From the NCBI RefSeq assembly GCF_030463535.1, contig NC_132881.1:42428344-42492343 (forward strand): DNA of 64,000 nt, given 5' to 3'. Both the position numbers and the translations under genes were made by a program. The DNA comes from Salminus brasiliensis (Eukaryota > Chordata > Actinopteri > Characiformes > Bryconidae). Of this stretch, positions 10,480 to 21,099 are shown one piece after another (positions within the stretch are counted from its first letter, which is position 1; each line of letters begins with the position of its first letter). The notes below the pieces were generated by a model, which did no database searches, was not told where the DNA came from, and worked only from the letters and a program-made list of their open reading frames with translations.

Positions 10480-10990
10480 GTTATATATCAGCCATGTCAC
10501 TCCACTGCTGCATTCTCTTCACTGGCTTCCTGTAGCTGCTGCCCACATCAGATTCAGAACCCCCTGAGTCTGGCCTACAAAGCCAAGAACGGACCAGCCC
10601 CTCCGTACTTGATGGCGATGGTCAAAAGCTGATCCGCACCAAGAGCCCTTCCAGCTTCAAGTACGGCTCGGCTCGAAAATCCATGGAAGACGAGCGTCCA
10701 GACTTTTATTCTGTCCTGCACCAAAGTGGTGGAACAAGCTTCCCCTGGGTGTCCGAACGGCAGAGTCCAACGCTCGCTGTCTTCAAACCCAGACTGAAGA
10801 CCCACCTCTTCAGAGAATACTTGGGCAAATAGCAGAGTACTATGGTCCCCTTACTGACTTGTGTTTAGTAATGTCTAAGCTTAGAGGTTTCTTTGAACTA
10901 TTAGTCTATTCTAACTAGCTGAGGTTTTTCCTGGGTAAATAGCAAAGCACTTTTGTAAGTCGCTCTGGATAAGAGCATCTGCTAAATGTT
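10480..10990 (+). mobile_element. LINE 3' end (L2/CR1-type), 5'-truncated
   Basis: Remnant of the C-terminal reverse-transcriptase reading frame and 3' tail of a non-LTR retrotransposon. It shares blocks with 51500-52215: CTCTTCACTGGCTTCCTGTA, GGCCTACAAAGCCAAGAACG, TCCATGGAAGACGAGCGTCC and GGTGTCCGAACGGCAGAGTC. It ends in AAGTCGCTCTGGATAAGAGC followed by ATCTGCTAAATG, the terminal motif that also closes the SINE at 58885-59090. Frames are broken, so it is inactive. Confidence 0.75.
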
Positions 10991-10999
10991 GAGATGTAC

Positions 11000-11549
11000 C
11001 ATGAAGTAGTCACAGTATCATCAGTCTTGATTATCAGGCTTAAATAAGGAGGCCAGAAATGCAAGTGTGATCACAGCCAGATCTGCTTCACCTCAGGAGG
11101 TTGTCTGAGACACATTTAAGCCACATTATAGCAGTGTAAATGCATCCATCTCTCAAAGAAGCATACAACAACCAAAACCCCTCCTATTACAATCAAAATT
11201 ACTTCCCATGCAGAACAAACAGCCACTTTCTCATTAGCATGGTCAGCCAAAGCTGTTGCCGTCCACCAAGTTTGAAGAAATGCATGGTGCCAAATAAAAT
11301 TGCTGAAGATGTTTGCTGCCCCAAAACTCTTCAGCACAGTCCAGGAAAAGGCTGAATGGATAAACAACTGCTTGCAGTGTAGCAAGCGTATTTGCATATT
11401 CCATCCTACACTGCCACTGAATTTCAGTCCAACTAACCAAAGACGCATTTGACTCCTCAGTGTAAATGCATGCGGCTAAGATTTGTTCAGAATACAATCC
11501 ATGTATCCATAAGTCATATTAATTAATAAATGGGGTCCAAATTGCCTCC
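11000..11549. other. Intergenic, nothing recognised
   Basis: Overlapping open frames on both strands (60-110 codons) look like chance shadows. No splice context, repeat or family motif was recognised. Confidence 0.4.
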
Positions 11550-11960
11550 ATTAAACAGATCCACCTTAATTCTCACTAACCTTAACACTGGCCCCAATCC
11601 AAACCATAATTCTAACACTTACCTTAACCTCAACCTAAAACCCAACCCTAAACCTAGCCTTACTTTCACTCGCACACTGGCCCTATTTCAAGTAAATTCT
11701 CATTAACCATCTTGTAATCCACAACAATGTCACCACGACTCAAAACCTAATCCTAAACCTGTCTCTAATCCTAGTATGGTCCTCTAATCACAACCACAAC
11801 CTAAACTTCAACAAAAACCTTAACCCCAACCCTGGCCCTAAACTTAACCCTATCCTTAACCCAAAATGTAATCTCATCCCTTACCATACTCTAATCTTGA
11901 CCTTAATCCAAAATCTAGCCAACACCCTGACCCTAATCCGGACCCTATAGCTGTTATAGC
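11550..11960. repeat. Degenerate CCCTAA-like tract
   Basis: About 400 bp of C/A-rich sequence built from variants of CCTAAC and CCCTAA (for example AACCCAACCCTAAACCTAG), almost G-poor on this strand. It looks like an old telomere-like or minisatellite tract, far too degenerate to be an active telomere. Confidence 0.65.
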
Positions 11961-12579
11961 TAGGGGTAGTAAGGAGGTAACATTAAAAATGTGTATGATT
12001 GAGGCAACAACACAGCAAGCAAGACAACCACAGCAGTAATTTCATAATCAAGAAGCCACAGCTTAACTTAATAATTGCATCAAGAAGGGTTTATTACAAA
12101 CGGATAAAACTAACATCCAAATATCTGTTACAAGCAGATTGGATACAAATGAATATGGTTTAAACTTGCAAATTAAATAGTAAAGGTGGACACTGGACTG
12201 CGCTAAAGTTATAATAAAGCTTATTCAGCATATTGCCAATACATCATGACCATAATGAGCATACCTTTAATATAAGGTGAACATGGACACGATAAATGCT
12301 TATTTTCTGATATGTAGACCAAAATAGTAAACAGTAAAGGTGGACACTGGACCACGCTAAAGGAAAGAAAGAACAAAACTAATAGCCTGTCTAGCCCAAA
12401 GCTAAACCTGAAACATAAATACACAGGTGGCACCCTAGCCTAGTGTGTCTGAATATTAAAACAATGACTACCGTGAATGTATAGGCGCAGAACTTGCAGA
12501 TGATGATTAATGGACCAATACAAGGTTAATTTTACGCTTAATAAAAAAACTTGATGGACCTGATGAAAGCTGTGTCATG

Positions 12580-12960
12580 TGGGAACAGCAGCAGGTTATG
12601 CAATACAGGACAGTGCAGGTCCAAATCCTGTCTCAACCTGTACAGCGTAATTCAGTGCAGTTCAGTCTGTAGGGAGACTCGTCGTAGAACCTTGTTGCAG
12701 TGGGTAAGAATGATGGTGCTCACATGTCACAGCTGTATCAGTCCGCTACTAAAGTCTACTACTAACTGTGCTCCTCTCTGACTGCAATAGGTGTTGCTCT
12801 TTGCACAGGATGTGGGTTGCTGTGTAAATATGACGCCAGAGTTGTGTGAGCATAAGATTGTTGAGACTTTCGATTTCAGTCAGGGAAGGCTTTTTCTAAA
12901 TGCAAGACCAGATACTATAAACACATGATCAGGGATAGCTGAGAAGAATCATGGGAGGTA
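12580..12960. repeat. Array anchor segment S1, copy 1
   Basis: Matches 25140-25460 in the same order and orientation: GACCTGTACAG-like block, CTCGTCGTAGAACCTTGTTG, CAGTGGGTAAGAATGATGGT, CTACTAAAGTCTAC and GGTGTTGC. Copy 1 lies between ART genes 2 and 3, copy 2 between genes 4 and 5. This supports duplication of a two-gene block. Confidence 0.75.
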
Positions 12961-13367
12961 AGTGAGCGAGAGTTAAGCCACAATAGTCTACCTTTCAGTT
13001 TTCTGTTCATTTATACATACATTTATCAGTCATAGGATTCTCCAAATGTGTTACCAGCTTATTTCACCTCACAGTACAGCTGGGCGATTTGTTAAAAATG
13101 TTTATCATGTATCATATTTTGTCATGCATACAATATTCACCAGAAGCTGGTTTTAAAAACTTACTTAAAACTTAAAAAATACTCTCTGTGAGGAAACATG
13201 CTGTTGGTCAGTGTTCTTTAAGTACTGACATCATTGACATTCAATAAAATACAGTCACATTGCCCACCTCTGGCCAGCATTTTGGAAATAAGAACCTAGC
13301 AGAGCATCTTGGAGCTAATCTGTTGATAAATTACACTCACTTTTAAACATTAGAATGTATGATACAC

Positions 13368-13500
13368 CAATCAGCCATAACATTAGCACCACTGACAGTG
13401 CCATTTGGCAAGGGGTGGGATCTACACATAAGCAAAAAGTGAACAGTCAGTTCTTGAAGCATGACAAATGAATAAGCATAAGAATCTGATCCATTTTGTG
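13368..13500 (-). mobile_element. Tc1-like element end fragment (family 2)
   Basis: Begins with ACACCAATCAGCCATAACAT, the terminal repeat of a widespread fish Tc1-like family, followed by the partly matching subterminal region. Only one end is present. Other members in this window lie at 35350-35680, 53527-54000, 59100-59362, 59970-60400 and 61628-61720. Confidence 0.6.
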
Positions 13501-14214
13501 ACCTCACGTAACTTGCACCACGCTAGCAGAGTAGTCAACGTTCAATAGCACGGTTCTGTGGCAAGTTAATTCACAGATTAAAATGAAGAAGAATATATAA
13601 TGTACAAATAATGTACATAATAATCCATAATCCAGTGCAGTGTTTGATTTGAAGGTTTACGCACAGCTTCTTTGAGGAAGGCAGACGGTCAGACGGTTTG
13701 TTTGATGCACTCTGCTGTTGCACGACAGTCCCTATACTAGTGCTCGCTGTAGGGATATGGATTTTCACATGTAGGGGGCGGTAAATAGAGCACAGTTTTA
13801 GATTTGCATACACTTGTTTGTGTACTCTTTAGTTCTACTTTCTGCTGCTCCTGTCAATCACAGCCTGATACAAATTACAGGAGCTTCCTGAATATGTTGT
13901 CACATGGTGAAAGGATGTACAGAGCTCATACAAGAGAAAGGTCAATATCCTCGCTCTCTTCTACACAGTTAGTGAACCAGGTAGGAGGTGTGGCGTAGAT
14001 GGTGAATGAGATTTTGTGAGAATGAGACGGCACACCACTGTCAAGGAAGGCTTGGATTGAAAAATCAGCAAAAGTGAAGCACAAAAGATTTTCTGCTACT
14101 GCTACTAAATCCTCCAAGACTTCCAAGAGTCTTTTCTCTTTAATCTGAATGATCTGATATTGTAGACAAAGCCATAGTCGTAGACTTCATATTAGGCACA
14201 GTGTGAAATGGTAC

Positions 14215-14830
14215 ACCCCTTATTCTAAAGGGCTTTCTGACAGTAGATGCTGTACTCTGGCATAAATGGTGGTGAGAGCTACCTATAAGTCCTGTGATGA
14301 CTTTTTAGGATTGTTGGATATTTCTTTACTCCTTATTTGATCTCGGGCTGAACTTGCTTTGACAGACAGGCCTGGCCATATTGGCAGTAGTAAGAGTCTG
14401 GGAAGGGATTTAAAAAGATCTCAGAACAGTTAGAAATCAGTCCTGGCTGTGCCAGTGCCAGTGGAGAACCCCAGACTCCTCTAGATTTACAATCTTCTTT
14501 CTGAAGGCCCCAGTGAGCTCTTTGGATCTGGACATGGTGATCTTCTTCACCACTCACTTCAACAATCAAGAGCAGACCAGACTAAACGTCTGAGGTTTAA
14601 ATAAGACCTCAGACTCCTCCAGAATAATCCTCTCCAACCATGTTCTGATTATCTGCAGCTGATGTTCTACACCTGGTTCTAGGTGTCCTAACTTGTTCCT
14701 CACTAGAAAACTCTATTAATTACATTTTACAAATTTATTTAACATTTTTTCAGTTTAATGTGTAATTATATTGCCTCCATCTCTCAATATAGGTCAAATG
14801 AAAATCAAGTGTGCATATTATGAAATTTAA
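14215..14830. mobile_element. DNA-transposon remnant upstream of ART gene 3
   Basis: A repeat-like stretch with TCACCACTCACTTCAACAAT, GGCCCCAGTGAGCTCTTTGG and CTAGGTGTCCTAACTTGTTC, blocks I know from dispersed fish DNA transposons. No intact transposase frame remains. It occupies the place where the non-coding exon 1 and promoter would be expected by comparison with the other genes. Superfamily assignment is uncertain. Confidence 0.5.
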
Positions 14831-15002
14831 ATGTGGCATAGTATTTTTTCACGTCTGCATTTGTACTTTCCCTGCTTTCTCCAGCTCCGCAACTCTTCTT
14901 TAATAAGTTTTGATGGGCATGTGTCCTTGTAGAGATGCTAAGACCCTCTGATTTCTCTCTGCAGTTTGTAATTTGTCTATAAAAGACCTGAGTGGTGTGA
15001 AG

Positions 15003-15925
15003 ATGGCCGTGTTTGTGGTCAGTGTGCTGTTCCTGGTGACAGTTTTTTTGACTATATGGAAGGTAGGTGTCAACAGAAAGTTGTTCTACAAACTAAATAT
15101 ATTAGAATTATTATTGTAATCATTATTAGTAATGTTCTTCCACCATTCCTCCTGCAGAGCAGTGCAGACGTCCTGCCCCTGGACATGGCTGAAGGCTCTG
15201 TGGATGACAGCTATGATGGCTGTAAAGATGCCATGAATGCATTAGTGATGTCAAATTACTTCGAATACGAGAAGAAGAATACTCCTGGTTTCTCCAACGC
15301 TTGGAAGGTTTCACTTAGTAAATATGTCAAAGCTGAACTTGGGAAATATCAGTCTGTGGCCATATACATGTATACAAGGGAACCTGTCTGTAGGAACGAT
15401 TGCTCTTATTCTGAATTTAACACTGCTACTCGCCATTTAAAAGAAGCGTACAAGTCAGGACACTTTCAGTTTTACACACTGCACTTCTTTCTGACTGACG
15501 CCATTCAGCAACTCAAACAAAATCAAACAGGGTGTGTGACCACATATCGCAAAACCAAAGTTACATTTCAAACAGATGTTCTCAATCAAACTGTTCGATT
15601 TGGGTCTTTCACCTCCAGCTCTTTGGTAAAGAGTTTGACAGGGTTTGGTAATAAGTCCTGTTTTGAAGTGTTCACTTGTTTCGGAGCTGCTGTGGAAAAA
15701 TACTCAGCATTCTCAAATGAGCGAGAGGTGCTTATCCCCCCATACGAGGTCTTTCGCATCACTTCCATTGAAGAGAATACATGGTGTGAGGTGGTTTATA
15801 TACTCAAAAGTGTTGGGAAGAGGAGTGACCTTCGGTGTGCAAAAACCAACAGCAGTTCAGCAGCAGGAGCGCCGTCCCTATATTTATCTACCCTACTGTT
15901 TCCTGCTGTGTGGCTTATTCAATAA
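15003..15925 (+). CDS. Ecto-ADP-ribosyltransferase gene 3, GPI-anchored type
   Basis: Coding exons 15003-15062 and 15158-15925 give about 275 residues. The signal exon (MAVFVVSVLFLVTVFLTIW) ends AAG|GTAGGT and the acceptor is CTGCAG|AGC. The catalytic set is Arg151 (TTYRKT), Ser173 (FTSSS) and Glu208/Glu210 (E-R-E), intact. The C-terminus has a small-residue stretch (SSSAAGAP) followed by a hydrophobic end (LYLSTLLFPAVWLIQ), which fits a GPI-attachment signal, so a membrane-bound ectoenzyme is inferred. The Cys pattern differs from gene 2: two close cysteines (98 and 102) instead of a pair at 76 and 102. The exon-2 acceptor upstream is at 14961-14964 (GCAG). I could not find its non-coding exon 1. 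AATAAA at 15921-15926 overlaps the stop codon. The closest relative is gene 5. Confidence 0.94.
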
Positions 15926-16229
15926 ACAGATGGTATGAAGCTCCTACTGTATATATTATGAACACCCCTTTTAATGAATGCATTTCTTCTGAAATAGAGA
16001 TGAATAGGCAGTTTATATACACTAACAGCCTCTATGCTTCTGGGAGGGCTTTACACTAGATGTTGGGTACCTTAGCTCTGGACCTGGAGAACCAGTGTCC
16101 AGGAAAAGTTGGATCGCTTTGCCTAATTAATTATTTTTATGTGGTCTTAAAGGTCTCAGTGTGATCTTTAACTAAGATTCAGATTACAGGCATGCACTCT
16201 TGATAGCTCATTGTTGCAGATACACTACC

Positions 16230-16989
16230 TGTCCAAATGTTTGTGGACACCCCATATAATGAATAGAATGATGGTGGTGAATTACAATACCTGCTCAGGG
16301 GTACGTTTCACTTTTCACTTAAACTTATGTTTGTTTGTTTTTCTTTATTTCCATGTTTTCTTCATTTCTGTTACTGGAATCACTGTTCAAAAGAAATCTA
16401 TATATGGGTTTTACCATGACTTGCATAAATCATAAAAATGTACATTACAAAATATTTTTCTATTTTATGATAAAGTATTTACCAGGCAGGTTTTTTTTTT
16501 TTCCACACATGCAAAGTAACTTGAAGTGGTTTAAAAGGAACTGGAAGCTGAATGGTCAGGAAGGTCAGTCAGACTGGTATCAAAACACACTATAAAGCAA
16601 TTTATAAAAAGTTGCAACCAAACTTTAAACTGGTTTTAGACTTTAATCTGATTCTATAAACTGGTCAGAAAAGGACAGTGATTTACTGGTGTTTACTGGT
16701 GTTCATTAACAGCATGTCTTATCTCAGTTGTGAGGCTGCTTATTTGTATAAACAAAGATCAGATCGGTATCGTCTGACAGTAAGCATTTGGGTATTCTGA
16801 TTAGGACATCCCTAGCACATAGCTTAGATGCTATTAGTGGGATCTGTGGGATTTTCCAACTATCTGTCCCATGATATTTATATCTGACTGTTCTGCTCTT
16901 TTATACATACCCTATAGCCCACTTTAACACCTACTGAAGGTATTCCTCATTTAGCCTCAGCTTTCATAACCACTTACCACTTTAAGACA
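16230..16989. other. Intergenic, AT-rich, mostly unassigned
   Basis: Starts with a fragment resembling MITE family 1 ends (TTTGTGGACACCCC). The rest is AT-rich. Its first part resembles the 3' flank of ART gene 5 around 33360-33450 (GTTACTGGAATCACTGTTCA versus GTTACTGGATTCATTGTCCA). No gene seen. Confidence 0.45.
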
Positions 16990-17900
16990 TTAACTACCTG
17001 GCCAAGTGATAAAGTAACCAAACAGCAAGTAAACACCATGTCAAAACCACTTTAAATGTAGAAGACATGTCAGTGTGCATCATAGACAGGCAGCTAGGAT
17101 GCCATTTGATGTCTGAAGCCTTCATTTTTTCTGCTGGGAATTCAGTATCAATGTAACTGGTGTTGCTGAATGTAAACTTTAGCATACGTTAATTTTTAGG
17201 GAGTTTCAGTGTCAGTGTTACTGATGAATACAAGCTATATACACACACCGGCTGTGGTGTATTATACACCAAAGCTTAGCCCACTGCACCACTAGAGGGA
17301 GACATGGCGCATGGTGCAAGGCTCATTGGTGTTGACCTACTGACTTAGTGGAGGGTGAGTGTTCGCAGAGAAAGCGGACTAAGCTGACTCAGACATGACC
17401 CTGAGGAGTCCATCTTTAGGCCATTCTTAAAGATCTGTACAGTATATGGCTTTTTTTGTTAAATAAGTTGAGCTGTTGGATTTTACACCAAGGATACACA
17501 AAGAGATATACAGAACCTCTCTAAGTCGTCAGCCTTAAGTGATGTTTAAAGTGTGAGCTTTAACAGCAGCCTCTCATGGTTCATACTTTCTACAGTATCT
17601 CAGACTAGCCTGGAGACAGGAGAAGGTGTATTGCAGACTGATGTGGGTCACTCTACGAAGAGGCAAAAGCAGCTATGAAACAGGGCTTTAAGCTTATAGT
17701 ATGTAGCCAGTGAGGGAGTCAGTAGAACAGCTGAGTTGTATATGTTTAACATGACTGGTGCAGATAGAGAAGGTATGAACATCAAGCATAAGGCCGGTCA
17801 TGTGGTCCTGGTACAGGATGTAAAGTGCTGTTGAGCAACCACGACACCAAAAACCAGAGTCACCTATGAGAGCGTCTTCAGGGGAGGGTAAAAAAGTAGA
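16990..17900. repeat. Array anchor segment S2, copy 1
   Basis: Matches 25640-27390 and 33775-35200. Shared blocks are TAACTACCTGGCCAAGTGAT, CAGGCAGCTAGGA, CTGCTGGGAATTC, TACAGTATCTCAGACTAGCC, ATGTTTAACATGA and GTACAGGATGTAA. It is non-coding. It recurs after genes 3, 4 and 5. Confidence 0.75.
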
Positions 17901-18111
17901 GGTTTCAAAGTAGCCTGTTGCCTGTCTCTTCAGTCTGAATGGCCAAATGACTTAAGGTTGTTAAACATATTTCTGTTATGATAGTTATATACATCAAACA
18001 GTGTCTTTTGATGGGTTGATGGGCTGCAGTCGGCTGGTCACAGAGGAAACTCTCCTGAAGAGTCAGCTTTAAGTTACTTGAAATTCATATATGAAAAAAA
18101 AGAAAAAAACA

Positions 18112-18120
18112 TATATATAT

Positions 18121-18170
<50 letters not shown>

Positions 18171-18180
18171 ATATATATAT
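18112..18180. repeat. (TA)n/(CA)n microsatellite
   Basis: A compound run: ATATAT, then about 21 CA dinucleotides with interruptions, then ATATAT. Confidence 0.95.
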
Positions 18181-18220
18181 AATTGTTTTCATATATTAAT
18201 TTTGGACTTGAAGTTGGAAT

Positions 18221-18290
18221 TGGACTAGAAATTGGTGAGGATCTGGAGAGGGTTGTTTTTTCTTTTAGGCAGATATGAGGTGTTATTGTG

Positions 18291-18337
<47 letters not shown>

Positions 18338-18458
18338 CACATACACACACATATATGGTGTGTACATAGGGTGTACATAAAAGAATAGCACAATAACACC
18401 TCATATCTGCCTCAAAGAACAAACAACCCTCTCCAGATCCTCACCAATTTCTAGTCCA
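18221..18458. repeat. 72-bp inverted repeat (70/72 matches) with TA-rich loop
   Basis: The left arm 18221-18292 and right arm 18387-18458 are reverse complements with two mismatches. The loop 18293-18386 is mostly (TA)n plus CA repeats. The right arm runs directly into LINE-like coding sequence, so one arm probably copies LINE-derived DNA. Confidence 0.92.
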
Positions 18459-18650
18459 TGATGAAGAGCATGCTGAGCAGCTTCATCACTGTTTGGTGTG
18501 GCAGTCATTCACGTCAAACAGATGACCACACGGCTCTGCAGAAGTTGGTGAAAACCAAAGACCACAAAGTTAATCTAGTACGTTCATCTTTACACGTACT
18601 CCCACCAGTCGTCTGTGAGATCATTCAGATACACCAACAATGAAGCTGAT
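18458..18650 (+). mobile_element. L2-like LINE reverse-transcriptase fragment
   Basis: A short + frame reads MLSSFITVWCGS and then TALQKLVKT, which resembles the segment just after the RT core of fish L2-like LINEs (compare '[17 protein letters not shown]' in the LINE at 21931-24525). It stops after about 60 codons. Confidence 0.55.
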
Positions 18651-18919
18651 GAAGCCCAGAACAGTCAGTGGAATCGGTTTGCTCTCGTTATAGGTTTAGA
18701 TCACCCAGAGGAGCCTGTTAAGCAATTTACATACATACACCAAACATAACATCTACAAGATCAATCGCAAAGATTGCAATGTAAAGAACTGCCAGATTCA
18801 CATCGTGTGAAAATGCAGAAAACTGGAGTTAATGTGGCTCAGAATGGCTCAGTGCTGCCACAAATTTTTGGACATATAAAGTATGTGTGAATGATGCTAA
18901 ATGATAAAGTCATAGGTGA

Positions 18920-19158
18920 GGAAAACGCAGAACTGACAAACTCATTTCTAAATCTAGCATGGATATATAGGGGCTGTGATCTTCAGAGTGGGGCGTGACC
19001 ACACCACATATATAAACTCAGCTGTGCACAGAAATAAGCTCTGGTCAGCTGTTTCAGTACGAATTTTACTGAACTCCAACGTGATCCTGAAATTTTATTA
19101 AAGTCAACATTATTTGCAAGCTTGAGCTCACTGGTGGCCACTGTTGTATCCAGAGCAG
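18920..19158 (+). promoter_or_regulatory. ART gene 4 promoter and non-coding exon 1
   Basis: Contains the shared ACTGACAAACTCATTTCTAA block, a conserved AGAGTGGGGCGTGACCACAC block (18985-19004), a TATA box TATATAAA at 19009-19016, and the leader with GCTTGAGCTCACTGGTGGCC. The leader ends at donor GAGCAG|GTGAGT, so exon 1 ends at 19158. The same arrangement is seen for gene 5, which argues for function. Exon 2 would start at 19797 after TCTCTCTGCAG. Confidence 0.75.
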
Positions 19159-19839
19159 GTGAGTAAAGTGTCTTTGTCCTCCTGTTGTTGGTATGGTGGT
19201 GTTGTCTAAATGGTCGTCATAGCTGTAAATGTAAATCTTGCTGTGTTTGAGATCACATGTTACTTCTGGTTTCTTACAGAGAAATTGTTAAATTAGAATT
19301 TTTAATTAGAATGCTTTAATCTGTGTTCATTAATTTTATCAGATACATACACTAAAATATTAGTTTATACAGTGGAGATGCAATCGTATTCAGTGGCATC
19401 ATGATGGAGTCAGCTGACCTGGCTCAACTTACCCCAAACCATCTGGCTCACTGTTTCCAATTTATTTACAGTGACTTATAGATACAGTTGAGTGTCTTTG
19501 TATCATTTCATTGCTTCTTGATGTAAAGACTGGTTTTCCTAACTGAGCACATCTGTTCTACTCTGGTTAACATCTGGATTACAGAATTGGAAATCTTACA
19601 TCTGAGCTTCAAGCCTGTGAATTCAAGTGTCTGCAAGTTTTAGGCAGCTGGAGGTCACGGTTCTACCAGGAGCAGGTCAGTAAAGTGTAAAGGTGCCTAA
19701 TGGTCATTTTAGACTTCACCATCTTTCTTCCAAGCTCTCCTTTCATATGTTTTTTTAATGGTCATGTCTCTCATACCCTCTGATTTCTCTCTGCAGTCTG
19801 TAGTTCTTTTCATTCTTCCATAGACAAGACTTGAGCTGT

Positions 19840-19945
19840 ATGATGATGACTGTGTCTGTGGTCAGTGTGCTGTTTCTGCTGACAGTTTCTTTGTCTGCAG
19901 AGAAGGTAGGTGTAATTTACAGAAAGGTGCAAGGTGAAATTACAC

Positions 19946-19982
<37 letters not shown>

Positions 19983-20735
19983 TTTTATTATTATTATCAT
20001 CATTTTCCTACTTTGTCAATTCTCTTTCAGAGCAGTGCAGATGTTCTGCCCCTGGACATGGCCAAAGACTCTGTAGATGATGCATATGATGGGTGTAAGG
20101 ATGCTATGAACAAGGTAGTGCTGTCAAAGTACATGGAACATGAAAAGAAGAACACTCCTGGTTTTTCAGCCGCCTGGAACAACGCACTTAATAAATGCTC
20201 TAAAGATGGACTTGACAAAAACCAGAGTGCAGCCATATACCTGTATACAGGGAATCCTGAAAAAAATAAAAACTGCTCATTTAGAGAATTTAACACTGCT
20301 ACTCGTAATGGAAAGAAAGCGTACAAGTCAGAAAACTTTAAGTTTTACACACTGTTTTTCTTTCTGACTGATGCCGTTCAGCAACTCAATCAGAAGCAAA
20401 ATGCCTGTTTGACCACATATCGCAGAACTAATGTTACATTTCAAACTGACGTTTTCAATAAAACAGTTCGATTTGGGTCTTTCACCTCCACCTCTTTAAA
20501 CAACGATTCAGTGCGTTTTGGTAATAGGTCCTGTTTTGAAATCTACACGTGTTTCGGAGCTTCTGTGCAAAATTACTCAAAATTCCAGCATGAGAGTGAG
20601 GTGCTAATCCCCCCTTACGAGGTCTTTAACGTCACTTCCATTGAAAAAAAGACATGGTGTGAGGTGGTTTATAAACTCAATAGTAGTGAAACAAAGAGGA
20701 GTGACCTTAACTGTGCAAAAATAGTGCCATCCTAA
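19840..20735 (+). CDS. Ecto-ADP-ribosyltransferase gene 4, secreted type
   Basis: Coding exons 19840-19905 and 20031-20735 give up to 256 residues. Three ATGs are in tandem; the third (19846) aligns with the paralogues. The signal peptide is MMMTVSVVSVLFLLTVSLSA and the donor is AAG|GTAGGT. Counting from 19840, the catalytic set is Arg153 (TTYRRT), Ser175 (FTSTS) and Glu210/Glu212 (E-S-E), intact. Sequons NVT, NKT, NDS, NRS and NYS suggest heavier glycosylation than in gene 2. The product ends LNCAKIVPS without a hydrophobic tail, so it should be secreted; a small deletion relative to gene 2 just before the stop changed the last residues. The coding intron holds an expanded (AAT)n run. AATAAA is at 20764-20769. 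It is nearly identical to gene 2 over long stretches. Confidence 0.94.
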
Positions 20736-20789
20736 TTTATTACCGTCCCACTGTTTTAACACCAATAAACAGATCATACACTGATACAG

Positions 20790-21075
20790 TGCAGAGATCT
20801 GAGTTCAAACGCAGGTTTGTTGTGAGGGCTTGTTTGTCTGGTCTGGATTTTTTTTCCTTTTTAAATTGCCTAATTATTCATTTTCATAGTCATAAAAAAA
20901 ATCCAAAGTAGGGTTAGAGATCTGAGTTTAAACGCAGGTTCATCTTGAGGAAATAAATAAATTAGTAAATGCTGTAAATTACACTGGGTAAAACGTTACT
21001 GTACTTTACTGTACTGTACTTTTTATTCATTTTTAAATTGCCTAATTATAATTTTCATAGTCATAAGTCATAAGT
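20790..21075. repeat. Tandem duplication in ART gene 4 3' flank
   Basis: The pair of blocks AGATCTGAGTTCAAACGCAGG and TTTTTAAATTGCCTAATTAT, then CATAGTCATAA, occurs twice about 120-190 bp apart. Non-coding. Confidence 0.7.
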
Positions 21076-21099
21076 TTTACCTGGGTCATAGACCCTTAA

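Noticed and set aside
11550-11960. A true telomere or recent telomeric insertion
   Set aside because: The hexamers are too degenerate and irregular; best described as telomere-like.
15056-15925. A single 289-codon frame starting at 15056 as the true ART gene 3 start
   Set aside because: The first 34 codons read through an intron with a clear AAG|GTAGGT donor and CTGCAG acceptor; the signal peptide lies in the exon at 15003-15062.
18074-18391. 105-codon - strand open frame
   Set aside because: It is made of TA/CA repeat codons inside the inverted-repeat locus.
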